Positions 1 to 6,083 of a DNA stretch of 8,254 nucleotides are shown piece by piece. A program made the translations under genes and the position numbers. The first letter of the stretch is position 1; the number at the start of each line of letters is the position of its first letter. Under the pieces are notes generated by a model. The model saw nothing but the letters and a program-made list of their open reading frames with translations, had not been told where the DNA came from and ran no database searches. The DNA is taken from contig JAEDMI010000108.1 of the NCBI GenBank assembly GCA_016303085.1, positions 1-8,254 on the forward strand, in the 5' to 3' direction. The stretch comes from Acetatifactor sp. (GTDB taxonomy: Bacteria > Bacillota > Clostridia > Lachnospirales > Lachnospiraceae).

Positions 1-414
1 GTGGGTGCGGATGATTATATCACAAAGCCTTTTAACCCGGTGGAGGTGTCCGCAAGGGTGAAGTCCCAGCTTAGACGGTATATGCAGCTTGGAGCGGGGA
101 ATATGCAACCTCAGGTTATGCGGTGCGGCGCCATCGAATTGGACGACAGCGCCAAAAAGGTGACTCTGGACGGTGAAGAAGTATCCCTGACACCTACGGA
201 GTATGATATATTAAAGCTTCTGATGCAGCATCCGGGACAGGTGTTTTCTCCTAAGGAAATCTATCGGAAGATATGGAATGATTTGCCCTATGGCAGCGAG
301 AATACGGTAGCGGTACATATCAGGCATCTGCGGGAAAAACTGGAAATCAATCCCGCCGAACCAAGGTACTTGAAGGTGGTTTGGGGACAGGGATATAAGT
401 GCGAGAAAATTTAG
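1..414 (+). CDS. OmpR/PhoB-family response regulator, C-terminal part (5' end outside window)
   Basis: This is the 3' portion of a DNA-binding response regulator; 137 residues are visible. The reading frame is already open at base 1, and the first GTG is an internal Val codon rather than a start, because the visible sequence begins inside the receiver domain (GADDYITKPF). Lys9 of TKPF is the conserved receiver lysine; the phosphoacceptor Asp lies upstream of the window. After a linker (residues about 28-40) comes a complete winged-helix effector domain (about 41-137): the SLTPTEYDILKLL helix, the recognition helix around residues 100-114 (ENTVAVHIRHLREKL) and the C-terminal wing with VVWGQGYK. 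The VWGxGYK wing resembles VanR-like regulators. The sensor kinase gene follows 120 bp downstream on the same strand, so the two are probably a cognate pair. Target promoters are not evident in the window. Family assignment is firm; the signal is unknown. Confidence 0.95.
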   Translation: MGADDYITKPFNPVEVSARVKSQLRRYMQLGAGNMQPQVMRCGAIELDDSAKKVTLDGEEVSLTPTEYDILKLLMQHPGQVFSPKEIYRKIWNDLPYGSENTVAVHIRHLREKLEINPAEPRYLKVVWGQGYKCEKI

Positions 415-424
415 TGCAGTTTTT

Positions 425-461
425 TGTGCAGCCAAAGCAGTGTTGTGCAGCCAAAACAGTG
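425..461. repeat. two-copy tandem repeat, 19-bp period
   Basis: TGTGCAGCCAAAGCAGTG (425-442) is repeated at 444-461 with one mismatch (AAAG to AAAA) and a one-base spacer. A further partial match, GTGCAG, sits at 414-419 over the regulator's stop codon. The repeats fill the gap between the response regulator and the histidine kinase. A 19-bp spacing between identical motifs could be a direct-repeat binding site for an OmpR-type dimer, but it is longer than the usual 10-11 bp half-site spacing, so this may be only a local duplication. Confidence 0.8.
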
Positions 462-521
462 CGGTGAACAGGGAATGAAGCAGTGACATTCTGCCGGGGA
501 AATGCAGGAGCAGAGAGATGC

Positions 522-527
522 GGGAGG
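522..527 (+). promoter_or_regulatory. Shine-Dalgarno deciding the kinase start at 535
   Basis: GGGAGG lies 7 nt upstream of the ATG at 535. The in-frame ATG at 502 has only a weak purine stretch (GGGGA) too close in front of it. The later start is therefore preferred; it removes 11 residues of unremarkable sequence. Confidence 0.75.
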
Positions 528-534
528 TATCAAA

Positions 535-2613
535 ATGGAAGAACAGAAGATAGAAAAGTATGGTCAAAGTGCGGAGATAACTGAGCAAAAACCGAAAGAT
601 GATGAGCGGCAGAATGGGGAACCGTTGAAGCAGTATGATATGGATGAAGTGGTTATAAGACGAAAAAGAAATAAGGCAAAATTTCATCTGACAGGTTCCA
701 CAGCTGTCAAGGTAATGGCATTTTTACTGATGATTATCAGCGTGGTGCCGGGTGTGGCAGCAGCATGCGGATGCTATGTAGCAGCAGAGGAACGCATGTA
801 CATAGACAGTAAGAATGAGGTAATCAGAAACAGTCTTGGAGGGATGGCAAGGAGGACAGCGTACACGGTCCGGGATTACCTGGAGAACGGTTATGAGAAA
901 GCAGCTTTGGAATATCTGGAAGGCGTCAATGCTGAGGTGGCTGTCCTGAAATCCGAAGACATTTATGCAGGGGACAGCAATGCCTTTCTCTGGCAGAGCT
1001 ATGATGAGAACAGTGGGTTCCCGGGGTCCGGTTTTTATTCGGATGTGTATCAGGACATCTGTATGCCCACCTCCTTCTTTGATGAAAGAAACAGTGAGGG
1101 AGAGAAAACAGAAACAGAGGAGCAGTCGGAATTTGTGTTCCGCGTCTTCTTTGACTTGGAATTCCCTATCGAGGACGATATCAGACAGACTTACGAATTG
1201 ACAATGTTTGTATATGAGATGCGCTATATGGCTATTGGAGTGCTGGCAGGCAGCATACTGTTGTTTATCTTGTGCTTTGTTTTCCTGCTGTGTGCTGTCG
1301 GGCATAAAAACGGCAGGGAAGGAATTGTACCTAATGTGCTTACAAATATACATTTTGATGTGCTTACGGTGGCTTTGGCGGTTTTACTATATGCAGCCTT
1401 TTACATTGTGGATGATATTGCCGGTTCCGGCATGGAGGGATCAATCTGTGCAATTATCTTCTGCTTTCTGAGCGGAATCCTGGGGATGCTTTGGCTGATG
1501 GACTTTGCTGTTCGCCTGAAACTGGGAAAATGGTGGAAACATACATTGATTTATACCGTGCTTCGGGCAGTATGGCGTGCTGTGAAATTTTTTGGGAGGG
1601 CGATTTGGAAGCTTTTGTCCGGTTTGCCTTTAGTCATGACTACGGTGATAGTCTATCTGGGAATCTGTATTCTGGAATTTATAGGTTGCATTGTTTTTAT
1701 GGAAGCAGAGGGGGTTGTACTCTGGGCGATTGAAAAAGTGGTACTCCTGTTTATGGTGCTGTATATTGCCCTGACCTGTAAAAGGCTTTTGACGGCGAGT
1801 GAAAAGCTGGCGGAGGGGAAAGAGGACTACCGGGTGGACACCGGATATATGGTTGGCGCTTTTAAGGAGCATGGGGAAAATTTAAACAGCCTTGGACAGG
1901 GAATTTCCAAAGCTGTGGCGGAGCGCATGAAGAGTGAGCATTTAAAGACGGAGTTGATTACAAATGTATCCCATGATTTGAAGACCCCTCTGACGTCCAT
2001 TATCAATTATGCCAACCTGATTTGTGAGGAGCAGACGGACAATCCGAAGATAGCAGAGTATTCCCAAGTACTGCTGCGTCAGTCGGGACGGCTGAAAAAA
2101 CTGCTGGAGGATCTGGTGGAAGCATCCAAGGCAACCACGGGCAATTTGGAGGTAAATCCGGCGCCCTGTGAGGTAGGCGTATTGCTGACCCAGGCTGTGG
2201 GGGAGTATCAGCAGAGGATGGAAGAAAAGGGGCTGGAGTTGAGAACAAGTCAACCGGAGTTGCCCGTTAAGATTATGGCGGACGGAAGGCATCTCTGGAG
2301 AGTGTTTGACAATCTGCTGAATAACATCTGCAAATATGCACAGGAAAATTCGCGGGTGTATCTGTCTCTGGAACAGAGGGAGGAAAAGGTACTTATCATC
2401 TTCCGAAATATGTCCAAATACGCGCTGGATATCTCCCCGGAGGATTTGGAGGAGCGCTTTGTCAGAGGAGATAAGTCACGGCACATGGAGGGCAACGGTC
2501 TGGGGCTGTCCATTGCGAAGAGCCTGACCGAACTGCAGAAGGGCAAACTGGATATATGTATAGACGGCGATTTGTTTAAGGTAATTCTTACCTTTGATGC
2601 ACTTCCCGAATAA
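535..2613 (+). CDS. membrane sensor histidine kinase of a two-component pair
   Basis: Autophosphorylating membrane kinase, 692 residues from the ATG at 535. It opens with a charged cytoplasmic tail (1-57), then TM1 (about 58-84) and an extracytoplasmic region (about 85-230). Five more hydrophobic segments follow, around 231-256, 274-296, 302-326, 364-388 and 392-415. A HAMP-like or linker helix leads to the dimerisation domain with the H-box (NVSHDLKTPL, phosphoacceptor His480). The ATPase domain has an N-box (DNLLNN, Asn593-Asn597) and a G2 lid (GNGLGLS, 653-659). The usual DxGxG (G1) motif is missing: the equivalent stretch reads FRNMSKYALDISPEDLEERFVRGD. This looks like a feature of a clostridial kinase subfamily rather than decay, since the frame and the other boxes are intact. 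It follows the response regulator and is probably cotranscribed with it. The signal is unknown. No terminator hairpin is seen after its stop codon. Confidence 0.93.
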   Translation: MEEQKIEKYGQSAEITEQKPKDDERQNGEPLKQYDMDEVVIRRKRNKAKFHLTGSTAVKVMAFLLMIISVVPGVAAACGCYVAAEERMYIDSKNEVIRNSLGGMARRTAYTVRDYLENGYEKAALEYLEGVNAEVAVLKSEDIYAGDSNAFLWQSYDENSGFPGSGFYSDVYQDICMPTSFFDERNSEGEKTETEEQSEFVFRVFFDLEFPIEDDIRQTYELTMFVYEMRYMAIGVLAGSILLFILCFVFLLCAVGHKNGREGIVPNVLTNIHFDVLTVALAVLLYAAFYIVDDIAGSGMEGSICAIIFCFLSGILGMLWLMDFAVRLKLGKWWKHTLIYTVLRAVWRAVKFFGRAIWKLLSGLPLVMTTVIVYLGICILEFIGCIVFMEAEGVVLWAIEKVVLLFMVLYIALTCKRLLTASEKLAEGKEDYRVDTGYMVGAFKEHGENLNSLGQGISKAVAERMKSEHLKTELITNVSHDLKTPLTSIINYANLICEEQTDNPKIAEYSQVLLRQSGRLKKLLEDLVEASKATTGNLEVNPAPCEVGVLLTQAVGEYQQRMEEKGLELRTSQPELPVKIMADGRHLWRVFDNLLNNICKYAQENSRVYLSLEQREEKVLIIFRNMSKYALDISPEDLEERFVRGDKSRHMEGNGLGLSIAKSLTELQKGKLDICIDGDLFKVILTFDALPE

Positions 2614-2653
2614 TTTATGTAGTAACAGTTAGCAATATTTTTGAAAATAATAG

Positions 2654-2682
2654 TTGACAAATGATAAAAATTACCATATTCT
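2654..2682 (+). promoter_or_regulatory. sigma-A type promoter for the T-box/transporter operon
   Basis: A perfect -35 TTGACA (2654-2659) is separated by 17 bp from the -10 TATTCT (2677-2682). It lies in an AT-rich stretch about 20 bp before the first conserved T-box element, so transcription would start near 2689. A 7-bp inverted repeat, ATGATAA (2661-2667) and TTATCAT (2682-2688), straddles the spacer and the -10 and could be an operator, though it may be chance in AT-rich DNA. Confidence 0.8.
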
Positions 2683-2699
2683 TATCATATGTTTTTAAA

Positions 2700-2970
2700 C
2701 CTGTGAGAAAGAGTAGTAAGCTTAAGGGAATATTTCAGAGAGCCGCCGGCGGTGGGATGGCGGTATAGGAACTTTTGCCGAATGGACTTTTGAGGCCGGT
2801 CTGAATTGCGAAAGCAGGTAGGAACCGGCGGGATTCGGACCCGTTATCAAGCCGACGGATATGATAGTATTCGGAGAGAGTGGACTTTGAAGTCAATTTG
2901 AGTGGTACCGCGGTGATTGTTGAATCAGCGTCTCAAATGCGTAGAAATGCGTGTTTTGGGGCGCTTTTTT
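2700..2970 (+). promoter_or_regulatory. T-box riboswitch leader, tryptophan (UGG) specifier
   Basis: A cis-acting RNA that senses uncharged tRNA and controls transcription read-through into the importer operon. Stem I begins with GAAAGAGTAGTAA; GAAAG (2707-2711) pairs with CTTTT (2787-2791) just below the specifier loop. The distal hairpin is CCGCC (2743-2747) with GGCGG (2759-2763) around the loop GGCGGTGGGAT, the expected apical loop type. On the 3' side, GCCGAA is followed by TGG (2783-2785) and then A, the same placement as GGC in the B. subtilis glyQS leader; UGG matches the CCA anticodon of tRNA-Trp. Further hairpins fill 2795-2860. The T-box sequence AGTGGTACCGCGG is at 2901-2913, with UGGU (2903-2906) to pair with the tRNA acceptor end. 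Antiterminator helix: ATTTGAG (2896-2902) with CTCAAAT (2932-2938). Its 3' strand is shared with the terminator, as the mechanism requires. Class is certain; the Trp specificity is read by alignment and is very likely. Confidence 0.93.
2928..2970 (+). terminator. T-box controlled intrinsic terminator
   Basis: GCGTCTCAAA (2928-2937) pairs with TTTGGGGCGC (2955-2964), 10 continuous pairs including two G-U. A small inner hairpin (GCGT 2939-2942 with ATGC 2947-2950, loop AGAA) sits inside the loop, and a run of six T follows (2965-2970). Bases 2932-2937 are also needed by the antiterminator helix, so the two structures exclude each other. Confidence 0.9.
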
Positions 2971-2976
2971 GCGCGA

Positions 2977-3147
2977 ATGAGCAGAGTTTCGTGCAGAACA
3001 TGCGGATGTCATGCTTGCATGAACAGCCGCACGTTTCTGCATGAAACGAGCAACGCGAGCGAGGAATGTCGAAGACATTTCGAGCTGCTCATGAGCGATG
3101 AGTCGGATGTCATGCTTGCATGGATACCCGGCGATGAGCCGGACATC
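2977..3147. other. highly self-complementary, repeat-containing element of unknown function
   Basis: About 170 bp between the T-box terminator and the first transporter gene, dense in nested inverted repeats. An outer stem ATGAGCAG (2977-2984) with CTGCTCAT (3085-3092) encloses a long hairpin, 2986-3005 with 3027-3047 (19 pairs, one bulge, one mismatch), and a second hairpin, 3063-3070 with 3074-3081 around a GAA loop. Then come a perfect 10-bp palindrome GCTCATGAGC (3087-3096), overlapping the outer stem, and GATGTC (3106-3111) with GACATC (3142-3147) enclosing CCGGC (3128-3132) with GCCGG (3138-3142); these last two share base 3142 and cannot both form completely. A 19-nt direct repeat lies within. 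I see no convincing coding frame. It could be a dispersed intergenic repeat (REP- or MITE-like) or a structured untranslated RNA in the operon leader. I do not recognise it by name. Confidence 0.75.
3003..3122. repeat. 19-nt direct repeat pair inside the structured element
   Basis: CGGATGTCATGCTTGCATG occurs exactly at 3003-3021 and again at 3104-3122. Each copy contains the palindrome CATGCTTGCATG. A second, degenerate repeat pair is GCGATGAGTCGGATGTC (3095-3111) and GCGATGAGCCGGACATC (3131-3147), matching at 14 of 17 positions. Confidence 0.9.
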
Positions 3148-3208
3148 GAAATCACTCACAGGAATAAAACGAAACAGCAGCCTGAGGGCTTAAAAGGAGG
3201 AATCTATT

Positions 3209-4219
3209 ATGAAAAAGAAAATTTTGGCAGCAGTGATGACAGTGACAATGGCAGCAGCAATACTGACCGGATGCGGAAATGCAGCGGGCGGAAACGGTGC
3301 CGGCAGCTATACCATCGGTATTTCCCAGTTCGCGGTACACGGTTCTCTTGACAACTGCCGTGAGGGCTTTCTGGCAGGGCTTGCCGAGGAGGGTATCGTA
3401 GAGGGTGAGAACCTGAAGGTGGAATATGTGAATGCCCAGGCAGAACCCGGAACCGCAGCAATGACTGCAGACAATTTTGTCAGCAAGAAGGTGGATATGA
3501 TTTGTGCCATCGCAACACCTTCCGCAACCACGGCATACAATTCAACCCTGAATTCCGATATTCCCGTGATTTATACTGCGGTATCCGATCCTGTGGGAGC
3601 AGGTCTGGCAAATGCGGACGGCAGCTCCGTGGGAAACATCACCGGAACCTGTGATGCCCTGGCGGTGGACGCACAGCTGCAGATGATTCGGGAAATTCTG
3701 CCTGATGCAAAGACCATCGGAATTATTTATACCACCAGCGAGGCAAACTCTATCAGCACGGTTGCCCAGTATGAGGAAGCAGCAGGAAATTACGGCTTCG
3801 AAATTGTGACAACAGGTGTAACCGCAATGTCCGAGGTATCTCTGGCAGCGGCAGATATGGTGAAAAAGGTTGACTGTATCACAAATCTCACTGATAATAC
3901 AGTAGTAAGCGCGCTGCAGACTGTGCTGGAGGAGGCGAACAAAGCCGGTATCCCTGTGTTCGGCTCTGAGGTGGAGCAGGTGAAGGCAGGATGCGTTGCA
4001 TCCATGGGTCTGGAGTATTTTGAACTGGGCAAGCAGACGGGAAAGATGGCGGCAATGGTGCTGAAGGGTGAGGCGAAGGCTTCCGATTTGAAGTTTGAGA
4101 CTATTTCCGAGCCCAGTCTGTATGTAAACTTTGCTGCTGCAGAAAAGAACGGTCTTACACTCCCTGAGCGCTATGCAACCGATGCTTACCAGAGCTTTGA
4201 TGAAATAGTTGTGGAGTGA
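3209..4219 (+). CDS. trpX: ABC importer substrate-binding lipoprotein, probable tryptophan binder
   Basis: Extracytoplasmic binding protein of the ABC_sub_bind (COG2984) family, 336 residues. It delivers ligand to the permease and ATPase encoded next. The start is clear: AAAGGAGG (3193-3200) lies 8 nt before the ATG. A lipoprotein signal peptide is present: KKK n-region, hydrophobic core to about residue 18, lipobox LTGC with the lipidated Cys22, then a Gly/Asn/Ala-rich linker. The mature part shows the two-lobe periplasmic-binding fold typical of the family, with motifs YTIGISQF (34-41), ATPSATTAYN (102-111), IPVIYTAVSDPVGAGLA (118-134), AKTIGIIYTTSEANS (167-181), IPVFGSEVEQVKAG (248-261) and LGKQTGKMA near 273-281. 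Length is normal. It is first in the operon, behind the T-box. The family includes tryptophan/tyrosine-type binders; the Trp call rests on the UGG specifier rather than on binding-site residues. Confidence 0.9.
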   Translation: MKKKILAAVMTVTMAAAILTGCGNAAGGNGAGSYTIGISQFAVHGSLDNCREGFLAGLAEEGIVEGENLKVEYVNAQAEPGTAAMTADNFVSKKVDMICAIATPSATTAYNSTLNSDIPVIYTAVSDPVGAGLANADGSSVGNITGTCDALAVDAQLQMIREILPDAKTIGIIYTTSEANSISTVAQYEEAAGNYGFEIVTTGVTAMSEVSLAAADMVKKVDCITNLTDNTVVSALQTVLEEANKAGIPVFGSEVEQVKAGCVASMGLEYFELGKQTGKMAAMVLKGEAKASDLKFETISEPSLYVNFAAAEKNGLTLPERYATDAYQSFDEIVVE

Positions 4220-4237
4220 GTTTTCAAATAAAAATGA

Positions 4238-4255
4238 TGTCCGGGGCAACGGACA
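4238..4255 (+). other. intercistronic hairpin before the permease gene
   Basis: TGTCCG (4238-4243) pairs perfectly with CGGACA (4250-4255) around a 6-nt loop. It ends just before the permease ribosome binding site and has no T tract, so it is not a terminator. It could stabilise the upstream binding-protein mRNA, which importers usually need in excess, or tune translation of the permease. Confidence 0.55.
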
Positions 4256-4268
4256 AAGAGGTATGGAA

Positions 4269-5141
4269 ATGGCTTTAATTTTAAGTGTGTTGGAACAGGG
4301 TATGATATACGGTATCCTGGCTTTGGGTGTTTACATTACCTATAAGATACTGGATTTTCCGGACCTTACGGTGGACGGCAGTTTTCCCTTCGGGGCAGCT
4401 GTTACCGTCCGGCTTATCAGTCTGGGAGTACCTGCTGTCCTGACTCTTCCGATAGCATTTCTCGGAGGAGCGCTGGTTGGTATGTGTACGGGGTTGATTC
4501 ATGTAAAACTGAAGGTGCGGGATTTGTTGTCGGGAATCGTGATGATGACAGGGCTTTACACCATTAATTTGTGGATGGCAGGCAGCGGCTATGTCCCCAT
4601 ATTTAACAAGAGCACCATTTTTGACAACAGTACGGTGAATGCTTTGTTTACGGGAGCCTTATCCCGTTTCAAAACGGTCATCATTATCTTTGTAATCACC
4701 ATGGCAGCAAAGTATCTGTTGGATTGGTACATGAGTACCAAATCCGGATTTCTGCTTCGGGCGGTGGGAGATAACGATACCATTGTCACAAGCCTTGGTG
4801 TTGACAAAGGGCTGGTAAAAATCGTGGGGCTTTCTATTGCAAACGGTTTGGTCGCCCTGAGCGGCTGTATCTATGCCCAACAGCAGAGGAGCTTTGAAAT
4901 CTCCATCGGAACGGGAGCGGTGGTTATCGGTCTGGCAAGCGTTATCATCGGCACCAGCCTGTTCAAGAAGGTGACATTCCTGCGCGTTACGGCCAGTGTT
5001 ATCATCGGCTCCGTTCTCTACAAGGCATGTGTGGCTCTGGCAATGTTTGCGGGAATTGACGCAAATGCAATCAAGCTGATTACGGCAGTGCTGTTCCTTC
5101 TCATCCTGGTAATCAGCATGGACAGAAAGAAGGTGAAGTAA
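4269..5141 (+). CDS. trpY: ABC importer permease, probable tryptophan transporter membrane subunit
   Basis: Integral membrane subunit of the importer, 290 residues from the ATG at 4269, with about eight or nine hydrophobic segments (near 4-24, 40-57, 60-78, 85-105, 134-152, 184-202, 213-234, 238-260, 267-284). It belongs to the BPD_transp_2 type (COG4120), related to the LivH/RbsC permeases. The N-terminal ITYKILDFPDLTVDGSFPFG is characteristic of this family. The cytoplasmic loop LRAVGDNDTIVTSLGVDKGLVKI (163-185) is the probable coupling segment to the ATPase. Start choice: AGAGG (4257-4261) is spaced 7 nt from 4269 but only 1 nt from the ATG at 4263. An ATG at 4209 would overlap the preceding gene and add a non-membrane tail with no ribosome site. 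The gene lies 49 bp after the binding-protein gene and overlaps the ATPase gene by one base. Confidence 0.9.
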   Translation: MALILSVLEQGMIYGILALGVYITYKILDFPDLTVDGSFPFGAAVTVRLISLGVPAVLTLPIAFLGGALVGMCTGLIHVKLKVRDLLSGIVMMTGLYTINLWMAGSGYVPIFNKSTIFDNSTVNALFTGALSRFKTVIIIFVITMAAKYLLDWYMSTKSGFLLRAVGDNDTIVTSLGVDKGLVKIVGLSIANGLVALSGCIYAQQQRSFEISIGTGAVVIGLASVIIGTSLFKKVTFLRVTASVIIGSVLYKACVALAMFAGIDANAIKLITAVLFLLILVISMDRKKVK

Positions 5142-5914
5142 TGCTGGAACTGAAAGGAATCAGTAAAAATTACAATCCCGGCTCGGTGAACGAACTTTGC
5201 CTGTTTAAGGATTTTCATTTGACGGTACAGGATGGCGAATTTGTGTCGGTGGTGGGAAGTAACGGCTCCGGCAAAACTTCCATGCTGAACATCATCTGCG
5301 GCAGTATTCCCGTGGACGGAGGACAGATTTTGATAAACGGGGAGGATATTTCCGGACAGAAGGACTTTATCCGCCAGAGGCATATCGGCAGGGTATATCA
5401 GGACCCTTCCAAGGGAACCTGCCCGGGTATGACCATCTTGGAAAACATGTCCATTGCGGACAACAAGGGAAAAGCCTATAACTTAAGCCGCGGTGTCAAC
5501 AAGGCAAAGGTGGAGATCTACAGGGAAATGCTTCGTCCCCTGAATCTGGGGCTGGAAGACAAGATGGGAGTGCAGGTAGGCTCCCTGTCCGGCGGACAGC
5601 GACAGGCCTTAGCTCTGCTCATGGCAACCATGACACCCATCGATTTCCTGATTCTGGATGAGCACACGGCGGCTCTTGACCCCAAGACTGCGGAAATCAT
5701 CATGGAGCTTACGGATAAGGTGGTAAAGGAAAAACAGGTGACTACCATCATGGTAACGCACAACCTCCGCTATGCCGTGGAATACGGCAGCAGACTTATC
5801 ATGATGCACGAGGGAAACGTGATTCTGGATAAGGCGGGAGAGGAAAAAAGGCTGATTGACACAGAACAGATAATGGGAATATTTAATCGCATCAGTGTGG
5901 AGTGTGGAAACTGA
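5141..5914 (+). CDS. trpZ: ABC importer ATP-binding subunit
   Basis: Cytoplasmic ATPase that powers the importer, 257 residues, COG1101-like. All nucleotide-binding motifs are intact: Walker A GSNGSGKT (39-46), Q-loop Gln87 in RVYQDPSKGTCPGMT, signature LSGGQ (149-153), Walker B FLILDEH with Asp173 and the catalytic Glu174, D-loop ALD (178-180) and the switch His207 in VTHNLR. The YQDPSKGTCPGMTILENM stretch is typical of this subfamily. The start ATG overlaps the permease stop codon in TAATG, so the two are translationally coupled, and AAGAAGG lies just upstream. It is the last gene of the operon and is followed by a terminator. Length is normal and nothing is missing. The ATPase function is certain; the substrate is inferred from the T-box. 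Confidence 0.93.
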   Translation: MLELKGISKNYNPGSVNELCLFKDFHLTVQDGEFVSVVGSNGSGKTSMLNIICGSIPVDGGQILINGEDISGQKDFIRQRHIGRVYQDPSKGTCPGMTILENMSIADNKGKAYNLSRGVNKAKVEIYREMLRPLNLGLEDKMGVQVGSLSGGQRQALALLMATMTPIDFLILDEHTAALDPKTAEIIMELTDKVVKEKQVTTIMVTHNLRYAVEYGSRLIMMHEGNVILDKAGEEKRLIDTEQIMGIFNRISVECGN

Positions 5915-5935
5915 CTCCATTTTGTGGGAAAAAAG

Positions 5936-5987
5936 AAATCCGGGAAAAGCGGACTGTTTGGAAACGGTCTGCATTTCCGGATTTTTT
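5936..5987 (+). terminator. intrinsic terminator of the importer operon
   Basis: Long hairpin: AAATCCGG (5936-5943) with CCGGATTT (5977-5984), continued by G-T and A-T pairs. After a small internal loop, a second helix joins 5949-5959 and 5962-5972. It is followed by TTTTTT (5982-5987). It lies 21 bp after the ATPase stop and separates the operon from the hybrid kinase gene. Confidence 0.93.
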
Positions 5988-6021
5988 GTTGCCGGAATAA
6001 AAATCTGAAAGGTTCTAAATG

Positions 6022-6050
6022 TGTACAAACAGCAAAAAATCTGGTAATAT
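6022..6050 (+). promoter_or_regulatory. probable extended -10 promoter for the hybrid kinase gene
   Basis: TAATAT (6045-6050) is preceded by TGG at 6042-6044, giving the extended -10 TGn motif. A weak -35, TGTACA (6022-6027), lies 17 bp upstream. Transcription would begin near 6057, leaving a short leader of about 27 nt with GGAGGG at 6070-6075, 8 nt before the ATG at 6084. Confidence 0.65.
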
Positions 6051-6083
6051 GTAGATAAGTGTATTTTTCGGAGGGATAGTGTT

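Noticed and set aside
502..534. Earlier in-frame ATG at 502 for the sensor kinase
   Set aside because: It lacks a properly spaced ribosome site, while GGGAGG sits 7 nt before the ATG at 535.
724..1353. 209-residue antisense open frame opposite the kinase sensor region
   Set aside because: It lies fully inside a kinase gene with clear domains, and its composition is that of a reverse-strand shadow.
2977..3147. CRISPR array or tRNA in the repeat-rich leader
   Set aside because: There are only two copies of a 19-mer with unequal internal structure and no regular spacers, and no cloverleaf or CCA end can be folded.
2917..3351. 144-residue open frame running through the T-box terminator and structured element into trpX in another frame
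   Set aside because: It begins inside the T-box antiterminator, has no ribosome site, crosses RNA hairpins and repeats, and overlaps the well-supported trpX start out of frame. The repeats explain its open frame.
3542..4249. 235-residue antisense open frame opposite trpX
   Set aside because: It is a shadow of the trpX coding sequence; its product is rich in His, Cys and Leu with no recognisable domain and no ribosome site.
4209..4268. Earlier in-frame starts for the permease at 4209 and 4263
   Set aside because: 4209 overlaps the trpX stop and adds a polar tail without a ribosome site; 4263 is only 1 nt after AGAGG. The ATG at 4269 has correct spacing.
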